Assembly (NCBI GenBank): GCA_032718565.1
Contig: JAVGVS010000043.1
Coordinates: forward strand, 2,229,557 to 2,293,556
From: Distichodus sexfasciatus
Lineage: Eukaryota; Chordata; Actinopteri; Characiformes; Distichodontidae
Length of the DNA stretch: 64,000 nt
Direction of reading: 5' to 3'
The stretch's first letter is position 1. The number at the start of each line of letters is the position of its first letter. The position numbers were made by a program, and so were the translations under genes. Of the stretch, positions 25,077 to 37,785 are shown one piece after another. The notes beneath the pieces were generated by a model, which was given only the letters and a program-made list of their open reading frames with translations, was not told the origin of the DNA and did not search any database.

Positions 25077-25408
25077 AGGTCAACCGATTATCGGTCGGGC
25101 GCTTCCTCGACTCGCTGCTTCATTTAATGTCCCACTCACAACAGTCTCTGATTGGCTATATGTCACACAAGTAGTAGTCAATCAGAGCTGAAGCTTTGTT
25201 GTCACTCATACCACACACACGGGCACAGCGTGAAGCTCCGAGAAGGAGAAGAGGAGAGTTTTAGCAGAGACTGGTGTTTGTAAAATTCTAAATTTTGACA
25301 GATTTTCTTTTTTTGTGTATCGGTTCCAAATATAAATTATCGGCCCAGTTAACTAGTAATAATTGGTATCAATATTGGTCCTGAAAAACCAATATCAGTC
25401 AACCCCTA
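25077..25408 (-). mobile_element. hAT-like element, family 'GTCAACC', near full length
   Basis: Ends AGGTCAACCGATTATCGGTC and, inwards from the right, AGGGGTTGACTGATATTGGT. It contains the CTGATTGGCTATATGTCACA block also present, reversed, at 2193 and 54833. It lacks a coding frame. Confidence 0.65.
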
Positions 25409-26483
25409 TATACAGTATATTGATGTACTTTTGTTCAAACGATTATTTGTGAAGCACATCTCTAAACATTCAACACATTCATTCATTCATTATCTGAACA
25501 TTATCAAATTCCACACAGAAAGACCCTAAGGCTGTCCCCAGGGTTCAAACCTAGGACCTTCTCACTGACTGTTTTGTTCCCTTGGTTAACACTCTTAGAT
25601 AACTACATGTAAATGGTATGAAATCTTTTTCATGTATTGTGTCTTACTTGTTTTGACCATTGGAAGACAACTCCACAGTTTTTGCACTGACTATTCATCA
25701 ACTTTAATATATTATTTTTAAGTTGCATTGTGTTGTTTTATTTTTGGTGAGGGCTACACTACATATAATATATGTTAGTGAACATCTTTGTTTTGTGTTT
25801 CTGTGTAAATAAACATCACCCAATACATCATTATGATTTTTTAAATTCAAAATTAGCATCAATCTCGATAATCGGCCAGTCGAGCCCAAACCATCCCAGA
25901 GGCATTCAACACTCCCTATATAGTAGAAGAGGATGAAGGATTACGGACACAAGACACAGAAACAATACTAAGAAGTGTGCACACAGTGAAAGGCTCAGAG
26001 GAAGCCAGAGCACAGAGCAACCCTGCTGCTGCTGCTGCTGCATGCGTGAGTGAACCGCACCAGTAGTGTGTACAGACCAGCGCAGCTTCCCTCACACTCC
26101 TCCCCTCTAGGCCACAGGTCATTAAAAATACAGCCGCCTGAATCAATACGATCTTATCTCAAACTTCCACCAGCACACAGCAGCTGGAGTCAGACATTAA
26201 AGCGTTTTGCCTTTAAAATGCTATCTTGTGAAAATCTGCTATACGGTACGTTTTAAAAAGCATTCTAAAGGGCATAAGAGTCTTGTCAAAAACACATTCT
26301 TATGTTATCATGTTATCATCGGTCATGATCACTGTTATTTTAGGTTTTAGCAAGTTTTTTAGATTTCACTTAATGAATAATGTGGTTGTGTGAATGTGAC
26401 ACTGCCCACATATCTGGAGACAACCCTGTTTCTTCATATTTTGCAGTTCTGAACAGAATTTACATTTACATGTTACTCATGTA
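25409..26483. other. Intronic, no gene seen; (GCT)6 at 26024-26041
   Basis: A short GCT trinucleotide run lies at 26024-26041. No exon or repeat family was recognised with confidence. Confidence 0.5.
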
Positions 26484-26640
26484 AATGCACTCATGAGCAA
26501 GGTACCATCCCCAAGCACTACTTCCCAGGCACTGACAGAGCTGCTCTATTACGGATGGGTCAAATGCAGAGGTCACATTTCGTTATGGTGCACCGCGTAC
26601 TATGATGTGGTTTGTTCACAATGACAAATAATCACTCACT
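26484..26640 (+). repeat. SINE family A, headless copy
   Basis: GAGCAAGGTACCATCCCCAA, TGGGTCAAATGCAGAGGTCA and CACAATGACAAATAATCACT identify the family; the tRNA-like head is absent. Confidence 0.8.
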
Positions 26641-26699
26641 TTAATTTAATCAATATATACTCACATAATGTGCATATGTATATACACCATATCACTATA

Positions 26700-27520
26700 T
26701 ATGGTTGAATTAATGGGCACTCTATCAGTATTAAACATGACACAATACCACTTTTAATGTCCGATATGATAGCAATATTGTAAGTCTGGCATCTCAGTCT
26801 CTGAGTTTTAAACAAAAAATAATGCTTCAAAAATGTCTGAATACATGACTGAGATTTTGTTATACTTAAGGAAATACTTAAATACAATAATTACACACAC
26901 ATTCATTCATTCATTATCTGAACCGCTTGTTCCCAACTGGGGTCGCGGGGGGACCGGAGCCTATCCCAGGAAATTACGGGCGCAAGGCGGGGACAAACCC
27001 CGGGCAGGCACCAACGCAGGGCACACACACTCACACAATCACGCTTACGTTCACACCTTACGGGGCCAATTTATTATTTAAAAAAACACCTAAAAAATTA
27101 TTCATTTAAACACAGATCTGTAATTTTGTGACGCCCCTAATCCAGCAGTGCTAAAATGATCAGGAATACAGATTGCAAGTGAGAGCTAGTGTTGTTAAGG
27201 AAATTAAACAGTATAGTCATGTGATTTGGGGTTGTAGTCTGTTGTGTTGCTTGTTCTGCTCATTGTTAAATCAATATGTATGAATTAGTGCCAATGTCAA
27301 ACAATGTCCCAGCTTTACCGCAGTGCTGCTTCCCATGCATAACAAATTGTGCATGCACAGATTTACAGATCGGCTCCATGCCACCGATAACCGATCCAGC
27401 TACGTTATCGGACTGATATCCGAGCCAAGTATCTTTAATCAGTATCTACCAAAAATGTTGAGTATCTACCAATACAGATACCAATCCAATAGCAAATTTT
27501 TCCGATATACCATTTAAAAA
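26700..27520. mobile_element. hAT-like element split by another repeat
   Basis: The left part (CACAATACCACTTTTAATGT, TCCGATATGATAGCAATATT) and right part (GTTATCGGACTGATATCCGA, AGTATCTACCAATACAGATA) resemble 21975-22801. The two halves are separated by the insertion at 26901-27070. Confidence 0.55.
26901..27070 (+). repeat. Interspersed repeat nested in hAT-like element
   Basis: ATTCATTCATTATCTGAACC start, GGTCGCGGGGGGACCGGAGC, CAGGCACCAACGCAGGGCAC and a truncated end. Same family as 17745-18030, and inserted after the surrounding element. Confidence 0.7.
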
Positions 27521-27654
27521 GCTTTACAGCTAATGAGATGTGGGGTAGGGCTATAAAAATGATTTACTCTAGTTCAATTTGCTTATGGCATACTGTAATC
27601 AATGTAAACAAAGACCAGCCACACTTTCACATACCGTATATTTTGCACACTAGT

Positions 27655-28255
27655 TTCTGGCAGCGCTCTTAAGGAATCTTAGCCAATTCCTCATGGGCAG
27701 TAACCTCCAGCTCATTAATGTTCTTAGGTTTACGTGCTGCAACCACCTTCTTCAAATCCCACCAGAGATTTTCTATGTGGTTCAAGTCAGGCAACTATGA
27801 TGGCCACTCTACAATCTTCCAGGACCTTTTCTGAAACCAGCCTTTGGTGGTCTTTGAGGTATGCTTGGAATCATGGTCCTGTTGGAAGGTCCAGTGATGC
27901 CTAACTTCAGACTTTCATACCCCTAGCCATTCTGAGTATTTGAAGAGTTCTAGCTCACGTACATCTGATGCAGCTTATGAGACTATTTATCATGCTAAGA
28001 TTAATGCTTGAGACAAAACCTGATTTGCAAACCTGTGCTGTTCTGAAGGATTCTATTCAGAAAGTTGAATAATTGTAAAACTGCAGTAGTCAGTAAAAGT
28101 GACATTTTGAGTTGAATGTACAGAAACCATTTGTAATGGTTAATCAGTTGTGTTAAGCTGCTTAAATTGTTCTTGTTTGACTTGTTTATTGCAAACAGCT
28201 GAAAGTTTGTCAATTTTGCCAGTAACCGTAATGGGGGTTAAATAATTTTGAGTGC
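27655..28255 (-). pseudogene. Tc1-like transposase relic with one terminal repeat
   Basis: Minus-strand translation gives a decayed C-terminal Tc1 transposase: KHTSKTTKGWFQK, then WPS-stop-LPDLNHIENLWWDLKK, then RKPKNINELEVTAHEELAKI. The PDLN-IEN-WW-LK motif carries the third catalytic acidic residue of Tc1/mariner transposases. An inverted terminal sequence, read inwards, is ACAATTGCACTCAAAATTAT at the right end. A nonsense codon and loss of the N-terminal half show that it is dead. Confidence 0.8.
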
Positions 28256-28259
28256 AATT

Positions 28260-29380
<1,121 letters not shown>

Positions 29381-29699
29381 ACACACACAAACAGACTAAG
29401 GCTGCATAATATACAGTATAGATTATACAGCATCACATTTGACTTCAACTATATATTAATCAACTTTATTCATCAATCTGCAACAAGCCCTAGTCGACGG
29501 AAGAATTCAATAATACAAAACAATTCTATATTTCAATATGCATTTGTGATCAGACTATGTACTGTAACTGGTAAGTCTAGGTAAAAAGTTGCTGACTGAT
29601 TGAAAAAAAGTGACTGCACCTGAAAAATATACAGTGTATAGACAGACTGACTGACAGACTGGGGCTGCACTCAGACTTAGGAGGAGTTTCTATCCTCAG

Positions 29700-30112
29700 G
29701 CCATCCGTTTTCTAAACCAGAACATGTCTTTTTTCTAAAAGTCTTAATTTGTCATTCCATACTGGCTCTCAACTCATATTGTATGATCATTTATATTGTC
29801 TGACATTTTACTGTCCAATATTTGCTGTGCAGCTGCACTTGACACACTACACTCATTGCACCATTTAAACCCATTGCACCTTATTGTATAAGTAATAGTT
29901 TATTTTCTTTTTTTTTTAAATCTCTTTCCCTTTATCTCCTTATTTTTAAGTTATTTAAGTTTATATTGTAAGTCCTTTTTATTTTTATTATTTTATTTTT
30001 CATTTTTGCCTTAATTGCACGGTCAAGAGCAGATCAGGATACATTTCACTGCATGTTGTACCTGTATAATTTGCATGTGACAAATAAAGAACCTTGAATC
30101 TTCTTGAATCTC
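29700..30112 (+). repeat. Non-LTR retrotransposon 3' end
   Basis: Ends with ACATTTCACTGCATGTTGTA, TTGCATGTGACAAATAAAGA and CCTTGAATCTTCTTGAATC, the typical 3' tail of fish LINE copies. The same tail lies reversed at about 34955-35030. No reverse transcriptase is left. Confidence 0.65.
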
Positions 30113-30230
30113 GTATATTGAACAAAAGTTACACAGTAGATATGTTTCCAACCGATACATTTTGTTCAAATATTACCAGCAGATATGATCTGTCTCAGCA
30201 TTTATAACAGCGGATAACTGACTAACTTAG

Positions 30231-30282
30231 AGAGGGAGGGAGAGAGAGAGAGACAGAGAGAGAGACAGAGACAGAGAGAGAA
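30231..30282. repeat. (GA)n-rich microsatellite
   Basis: Imperfect GA array with GACA interruptions. Confidence 0.95.
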
Positions 30283-33120
30283 TTGAAACTTTGTATTTTC
30301 TACTTTGTATTTACAGTTATTTATCATTCTTTTACATTAGGTCAATCAGTATTTATGTTTCTTTTAAAACTGCATTATGCACTATGTCCTGTTATATTAG
30401 TAAGGAATCAAATAACTACACACAAATCAGAAGATTTTTGTATTCAGGCTTCTGGGAAAAAATGAATTTCAAGCAATATATTATCAGACTTTAAATCTTT
30501 ATTAACATCAGGGTCAGTCTGCACAATACATTCACTTTTAAGAACTAATTCACTTTAAACTGCATGAACATTAATGACGACAAACATGTAAAAGTAGAAG
30601 CAATCAACCAAAAGATCAAAATCAATGTCTTCATGATCAACAATCATGCAAGAGAACTGCTATTAAAGTTTGTGCAATGGTGCTGACGTGGCTAACAACA
30701 AATGAAAGCCAAAGGGCACTTTAAGCACACTTTCAGAACGGACTGACACAAGGAGCAACCTATGATAAAAGTCCCCATTAGCATTCATATGCTGTTGCTA
30801 CTGTAGCATTTTGGGGTGCAATGAGGTCATCAGCCGGTATGGGATGATTAAGAAAAGCAGGTGAGGCGTGAAGAGCTACATCAACCAGTCCAGTACCAGC
30901 ACTCTTCCTTCCCAAGTCAGCCGTGTAATGTCTGCTCCCTGATTCCGTACAGTTGGTAATTTAGTGACTACTGTGTATCAAAGCCCATGCTGACCTTTAA
31001 GGCTGATAAATCATGGCTCCCGTTCCGCTGCCAGCGCTTTCCCTCACCCAATTTGTCACAGGAGAATAGCCAACAAGGAGTTTGTGCTGTGAGTGGATCA
31101 AAGGGTTCCGGGAGCTCACTTGGGGCCGCCAGAACCATGAACTCAACAGAAACTTTATGAAATAATGTCATCAAGAGAGACACCAAAAGCCTGTATGTGA
31201 AGTCTGGCTCCAAACACTAAAGAAATACTACAGGCTAACATAAATGTCTCCGGAAATGACAAGTTATCAGCCTGTGCCTTTTTTTAAGTACTGATAAGAT
31301 CAGTGGGCGAAAAAAAGAAACAAATGAAAAAAACAAAATACCACATTATGACAAATATGTCATTCAGTTGTATGCAGTTTGGGATGTGGTCCTAATATTA
31401 TAAAACCATTAAAGCTGAAAAGTACACAAGACACCAATCAACATTTTGTCAATTTCACATTAGTAATGCAATGTGGTAGCTAAAATTAACTGAAAGAAAC
31501 AAGATTAAAGAAGTTTAAAATATCAGTTTCAACCGATTATTGCTCAGCTCTAACCATAAGCAGCACAATTAACTGATGGGAGATGTGATTATATGAGTAA
31601 ATTAGTAGGTGGCTTACATGTTTGTCATGCTTCCCACTGTTAACCTGGACCAGCTTACTGCTCCAAACTCCCTCCAACACAAACCCGAGCAGGAAGAATA
31701 TTAGCAATTTTCACAGAATTGTGTTCCACTTTCGCCGCTATAATAACGCTGCACAAACCAAATGAAAAAGAAACCAAAATTGGGTCTGACAGCAGCATGA
31801 ACCAACAAGTGCATGACCAAAAATGTGGCACACAAACATCAGGCTGCTTGCTTGCACATGCACGTGCGGGTGCACAAACACAAGCACATACTCACAGACA
31901 CACAAATGTGTGCACACATCCAAACAGGGCTCTACAGAAAAACAGTTATAATCAAATGAGAGATGGAAAGTATTTCCCCCTTCAGATAGTTTTACAAAGC
32001 TGTCTGGCAGGATGCCACATTCCACAAACAACTGAAGTTGTGTTTTCTCTTGCCTTATGCTGACAAAGCCAAGCTTCCCCCTCAACATCCGCCCTCGGCC
32101 GAACACCCCACCCCAAAGCCACACTCCAACACACACAGAACCGTAGTGCACATTTCCAACACCTTCCAGGAGAAATCCTGTGTCATGTCTCATCTCATGT
32201 GACATGCAGATGACTGGATAAATGGATAAACTGGATAAATCAAACTCGATCTCTTCAGGTTGCACAGGTTAAAAGTTTTTATTTTAGCTTGCAGCTGCTT
32301 ATAAAGACAGGACAGTATCAGTGGCTTTGTGCTCATTGTGGCTATCAACATCTTAACACTGGATACCATCAGTTTACTTGATGAAAAGCCAGTCGCCTTG
32401 TTTGTTGCATGCGTTTCTGTGTGTATGCAAGTCACACTGCATGCAGTAACAGCAAACTGAAACCACAGCATGCTGAAAGCAAAAAAAGATGCATTTAATG
32501 GCCCAACGACCAAAAATTCCAAACGCAGCCTCTTTTACATGCCTAAAGCACCAGCTCTAATTAGCCAACAGCATTCATTATCACCGGTCGGACTGGAGAA
32601 AAACACTCCTACTACTTAATAGTACCAAAACATAATGGGACTTTTAACCTGATCAGTTAAACAGATTAAATCAGGGACGTGACAGTCCTGGTGTGGCACA
32701 GCACTTCAGAGGTGAACAACAAACATTAAGGGACAAGAAAGCTTTCTAAATTCTACATTTATTTTCACCAAATAGAACCTAAAATGATTAGAAAGCCTGT
32801 TCACTTAGGATGAAGAAAATGGCACTAACTAAAAGATTATTTAGGGCAGTGTGACTATTGCTTTTATGTCGATTCAAGGTAATGGAGTTCAACTAATACA
32901 TTAATATAGACCTGTGTGTTATGCATCAAGGATTGGGTTGAAAAACAAAGCTTTAGGGGAAACAACAATGCACCTTGAACGACATGAATTTAGATTAGGA
33001 TGCATTTAACTGACACCACCTCACTCCTCTACTTAGACATTAAAGCTTATGATCAGAGTGTCAGACACAGGAAAACTGTCATCACTAAAAGGGCCACCTG
33101 ACAAGCATATTTAAAGCTCG
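30283..33120. other. Intronic, no gene seen
   Basis: The largest frame (31738-32265 minus, 175 codons) overlaps a CA/GT-rich stretch and an opposing frame, with no domain. I do not support it as a gene. Confidence 0.55.
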
Positions 33121-33127
33121 TAATCAT

Positions 33128-33285
33128 GTTTGGGTAGCTGTGGCCTAACCTGTAACACCTGCCTTAAGACCAGGAGGTTATGGGTTTCAATCCAACTTTG
33201 TCCTACTACTGCAACTACCACCACTGGGCCCTGAGCAAGACCCTTAGCCCCAAGTTGCTCCAGTGAAAATGTCCCACTAATTAGT
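33128..33285 (+). repeat. tRNA-like SINE, family B
   Basis: GTAGCTGTGGCCTAACCTGT, GGTTATGGGTTTCAATCC (B-box-like), CACTGGGCCCTGAGCAAGAC and CAAGTTGCTCCAGTGAA. It differs from family A in its body. It sits only about 75 bases inside intron 1 from the vav2 exon 1 donor. Confidence 0.7.
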
Positions 33286-33361
33286 TCCTCAAATGTAAGG
33301 ATGGGAGTGTCAAACAGATAGTGACCTTTGTGACCCCTCAGAACCCGAGCTGAAGGTTTAC

Positions 33362-33565
33362 CTGTGACATCTGTGGCCGGAAGTTGATCTGCTTTAAGTC
33401 CACGGATCCGGGGGACAGGTTGTGAAGCATTTGGCAGAGCAGAACTCCGTCCCGAAGCGCCTGTGCCAAATCGAACACGGCCGCCGAGGGCCAAACGACC
33501 CGATGATTGGGGGGCAAAACCTTACAGTCAATCAGCCACCGACCGCACTGCCTCCACTCCTCCAT
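33362..33565 (-). CDS. vav2: Vav2 guanine nucleotide exchange factor, coding exon 1
   Basis: Encodes the first 68 residues of a VAV-family exchange factor, which activates Rho/Rac GTPases downstream of receptor tyrosine kinases. The translation starts MEEWRQCGRWLIDCKVLPPN and ends NFRPQMSQ. It closely matches recalled vertebrate VAV2 and covers the first helices of the calponin-homology domain, which helps keep the protein autoinhibited. The ATG at 33565 has a good context (GAG before, G after). The donor CAG|GTAAAC follows residue 68 in phase 0, where vertebrate VAV2 exon 1 also ends. A second in-frame ATG lies 15 codons upstream (33608-33610) without an intervening stop. VAV1 and VAV3 are less likely, because WLIDCKVLPPNHRVVWPSA and the BRD3 neighbour point to VAV2. 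Only this exon is in the window; the rest lies beyond the left edge. Confidence 0.93.
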
Positions 33566-34520
33566 CTCGGAGATACGTAGTTGGAAAAATGCCCCCCAAA
33601 ATACACTCACGCAGTTTCCTTTTCTTCTTTCTCCTACACCTCAAAATACACTCGAAAGTCCTAAATGTTCCCGGAGCCAAGTCTGGAATCAAGTAAATTG
33701 GGAAACATTTGAAAACGTCTCAAAAATAGCAAATACTAAATCCGATGTAGTCCTGGCTGTCAGATCAGTTTAGCTCCAGATGTGCCCCGCGTTCACTCAA
33801 AAGAACGCCGATTTCAGCTTAATTATAAGCGCTCAAATATTTTGAGATCGACGAAAAACAAACAAACGACCTAAACTTGTTTTTTCATGTCTGCTCCATA
33901 AAGGTAAAATGGATGATTTAATAATGAAAAAGTATTTAATGCAGTTTTCTTCTCTTCATTGTGTGGTTAGTAGAGGTCCTAGGGTTGCGCGGATTTTCCA
34001 GAGCGGATTTTACGCACAATTTCGAGAGGTTTCGGGCGCAACGCGAGACACGCGGTCCGCTTTCACACGTCAAGAAATTAAAAAAGAGTAATGGCGAGGA
34101 AACGAGCCGCAAACCGATCCGGGAAAGTTGCTCCTCAAACTTCCAGCACCGATGGTCGCAAGCAGCACCGAAGCACGAATTGTTTGCGGATCACCCGTTT
34201 ATTTCCCCTTCTCGCGGAGATGCTGTGAGGCGAGAAGCCGCTTCGACCGAACACCGCCGAGTTTCCCGGTTGTTTCAAGTCTGCTGTCCTGTCGCTTCTT
34301 CTCTCCGCTCGTTTTACTTTGGCTCGTTTTGATTTCCCCTTCCTTCCTTCCTTCACTCCGACTCCGAATCCCCGACTCCGACTCCACTTCGAACTACAGC
34401 CAGGAGCCGTGCGGGAAGGCGTGCACGCGCTTGGGAAAGGAAAAAGGGCGACGGGGACGCGCTCGGGAGCGCGCATTGAGCCGAAGTTTTGCGCCTTAAG
34501 GCAATTCATACGCGCGTAAT
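33566..34520 (-). promoter_or_regulatory. vav2: vav2 5'UTR and CpG-rich promoter region
   Basis: Upstream of the vav2 start the sequence becomes markedly CpG-rich, especially 34000-34100 and 34170-34510 (for example CGCGAGACACGCGGTCCGC and GGGACGCGCTCGGGAGCGCG), in contrast to the CpG-poor surroundings. This is what a vertebrate CpG-island promoter looks like. No TATA box at an obvious place was identified and the transcription start cannot be set. Long frames here on both strands (34128-34499, 34135-34680) follow from the GC-rich composition. Confidence 0.65.
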
Positions 34521-34950
34521 TCAGTGAGATGACATGCAAAGTTTTCAAGAAATACACATTGTTTCCCCTATGTAAATGTGCTTTAGAGAACACCAAAGAA
34601 TGATGAATGTGTTGTTCAAGCGAAATTTTAGCAGAAATATCTCTATTACTTGTTAGATTAAAGATGCCTTGTTGTAGCACTCAGCCCCTAATGGTTACAT
34701 GAGGAAATGCAAGGGCAAATCTATGTACGTCTGTAGAACAGGGGTTTTCAACCGGTAGTCCGCGGCCCCCTAGTGGTCTTGACCTGTAGTCCACTTTCAC
34801 TATTGAAATCACTCTTTTAAATTTATTTTATTTTATTTTTTCAAAAGATTTTCAGATTTGGGCATCTTTATGAATAATGAATTTAATGCAAATATCTAAT
34901 AATAAGAATAAAATATGTAGAAAACCTCTTTTATTTAAAACAACTTTATT
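34521..34950. other. Intergenic, no gene seen
   Basis: AT-rich sequence after an abrupt end of the CpG-rich region. GTAGTCCGCGGCCCCCTAGT near 34757 resembles a decayed fish repeat fragment. Confidence 0.5.
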
Positions 34951-34954
34951 CAAG

Positions 34955-35270
34955 ATTCTTTATTTGTCACGTGCAAGTTATACAGGTACAACATGCAGTG
35001 AAATGTATCCTGATCCGCTCTTTTAACTGTGCAAGACAAGGGAAAGACAAAATAGACACAATACAACTTACAAACATAAGATTGACTTAAATAAGGAGGT
35101 TGGGGTAACAGGACGAAAAGATAAAACTATATGTTATACAATAAGGAAGATAAAGTTACATGTGCAATATAAAGTTACATGTGCAGTTTTTAACCTGAGA
35201 TTTAAAGCAAACCAGGTTTACTGTGCCGTTCTCTACATGATGGTGCCAAATAAAGACTTTTCAATCCTAA
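34955..35270 (-). repeat. Non-LTR retrotransposon 3' end (reverse)
   Basis: AAGATTCTTTATTTGTCACG, ACAGGTACAACATGCAGTGA and AATGTATCCTGATCC are the reverse complement of the tail at 29990-30112. Confidence 0.65.
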
Positions 35271-35507
35271 CAAATTAAGACTTTTATCCGTGCATACTTG
35301 GTTACAGTTACAGCGTTTTATCAGATAGCTGTTATCCAAGAATATTACATTTTCTAATTACAGAGACAGTAAGGGTCTTTCTTGGGAGTGCCATTGATGG
35401 TAGTGCAGCAGGTAGGATCGAGCCAGACTTGACCTTACAATGTCTTTGTCGGTAGGCCATGACAAACTGATGTTTATCTATTCATTATAAAAATGATAAG
35501 AAGTTGG

Positions 35508-35655
35508 TTGCCTAGTGGTAGGATGCTTATTTACAGACCAAGAGGTGACTTCCAGCACTATAACTGCTAAAACCCTTGACCCCAAGTTATATCCTGGAGA
35601 CTGTAATTAGGGAATGTAAGACGCTGGTTAAGAGTGTATGATAAATGCAATACTA
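35508..35655 (+). repeat. SINE-like family B, diverged
   Basis: GGTTGCCTAGTGGTAGGATG, CCAAGAGGTGACTTCCAGC and ACCCTTGACCCCAAGTTAT match the order of family B (33128), with many changes. Confidence 0.5.
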
Positions 35656-37780
35656 ATACATCAATGATGCAGTAGCCCATTTAAGCATGTATGTATGTTT
35701 TTACATACTTTGGGTCAGCTACAATTGCACAATACTATTACAGAATCAAAATAAAAATGTGCCTTAGTTGACCATTCAATTCCACTTATATAAACATGAA
35801 CATGTATCAGTACAGCATCAGATCGCCATGTTGTGTTATGGGTTTTGCCTATCCACCCTTACAATAAGATTTACATAGCAAAGACATATTCAATCATAGG
35901 GGATGGATTACCCACTGCTACGTTGCTGCTCTCGCTTCTCAGGGCATAATCTTGTTTGTAACTGCATTCAGAATGAACAATGGCTTTCTGCCACCAACAT
36001 GATGACTTGTCACAGAAGTTGGGCCATTGATCCATCAAGAGCCACCACAGTAAACGTGTAGCCAAGGTCACGTGGTTTAATGAACATTGAGACAGCTCGC
36101 CCTGGAGAGTGCACTATATATGGAATTTCAGACACAAGTGTGGGGGCAAAGTCACACCATTGTAAAATAACTTTAAATATTAGCCATCCTTGGGCTATAT
36201 AGCACCTCCATGTGCATCTGTTAAATTTGATGGACTGCAATATGGTGTGACCTTTAAAATGGAATGTCAAGCAATTTGGAATTCTAGCCCAATTTAGCTC
36301 CACTGCCAGTAGTTTTTTTATATTTAGAGGCCTTCATTTATTTGCTTAAAATACTGGAAATGACAACTTGTATACATTTCAATTTTTACAAAAAGCATCG
36401 TCACTGTTTACACACCACAGCAAAAAGCTGACCTCTATATGAGAGCCCATTTCCACACTGAAAAAAAAGTAAAAAGTTGAAAGCATTTACTGTTATTTTA
36501 AAATGCATCTAGTATAATTTTAACAGAATATTTCTGTTAAGTGGGGGAAAAAATACAGTATGATAACTGTGGCTTCATTTACAAAGGGAACTAAAATCTG
36601 TTTTGCATTCCCACAAATAAATATGCAGAAAACCAAGACGACAACACATTCAGAAAAGCATTTATTGATTTAACAGAAAAACAACATCAAGTGAACATTA
36701 CATTCAGATGATCTTACATATAAATCTTACATTTATAAATCTTAAATTTATATTTATATAGCTAAGAACGAAAACTGAAAATGCTTTACTTAAGCACATA
36801 CTTGTAGTTTAAGGCAGGGTTTACACTATCTTTTGAAAATAATACAGAACAGTCTGAACAGACTGGGAAGTTTTACATTAACCAACATGTATAGATTTGT
36901 CTTCAAAATTGACGTCTTTAAGGAGGATTTAAAACAGAATAAATATGAAGAGAACAGTTAAACTCGGGAGTTGGGAGTTGGGAGTAATGGAGTAACGTCA
37001 CAGACCAGCGTTGGGCTCCTATTCTGATGAGTAACGAAAGCAAGCACATAACAAAAATGAGCAACAGAGCATCACTGATAAAATATTAAAAACTAATGAA
37101 AAGAGAGAAAGGTAAACATAAGAATAAAAGTAGAGAAAGGGGCCCAGGGCAATTAAGTGTGTCCTCGAGAGAGACAGAAAATGGTTACACGGGACAAAAA
37201 GTAGTACTGCTTGATTCTGGCAAATAAATAAAAATAAATAAAAATTAGATCATTTTGGCGAAAAATGAAATGACAATTTTTTAACACAATTACTCACGGA
37301 CATTCAAAACATCCAGCCCTTCATTTAGAATTTCAACAGCAGATTTCATTAAATATAACATCAATTTTAAATATAATTTCAACTAAAAAATTATATAAAG
37401 TAACAAGTTATTATATAAAAAATAATATATGAAAAAAATTATGAGTTCATAAATAAATTATATTAACTCAATGCATCTTGATGCAGACATGGATGATTCT
37501 AAATCAATTTACAGATGTCTAAAATCTATACAATATAAAATGTAATATGATGTTTTTTGGCTGGGATGCACATGACTAGGGTCCATTGATTGAAAGATGT
37601 ACACCGCCTAAAACAATGGGATTTTATTGGGCAGTTTGAGCTCGTGACTTCATTTTTTCCTGCCTTATAGACACATCATGCATGTGAGAGAAATGTGGTC
37701 TTTAGCATTCAACTTTTGCGACACATGACAAAAGGAGAGCATTGTTGCAAAACAGAATGCAGAAGAATAATCATTTTGTC
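35656..37780. other. Intergenic, no gene seen
   Basis: Short frames (36010-36303, 35871-36071) have no domain. A GGGAGTTGGGAGTTGGGAGT mini-repeat lies at 36966-36985. Confidence 0.5.
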
Positions 37781-37785
37781 TCGAT

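Noticed and set aside
31738..32265. 175-codon minus-strand frame
   Set aside because: Overlaps CA/GT-rich sequence (Val-Cys-Val stretches), has an opposing frame, no domain and no splice context.
33463..33773. Plus-strand frames over vav2 exon 1
   Set aside because: Antisense shadows of the vav2 exon and its 5'UTR.
34128..34680. Frames of 123 and 181 codons around the CpG-rich region
   Set aside because: GC-rich composition reduces stop codons. No domain, and both strands are equally open.
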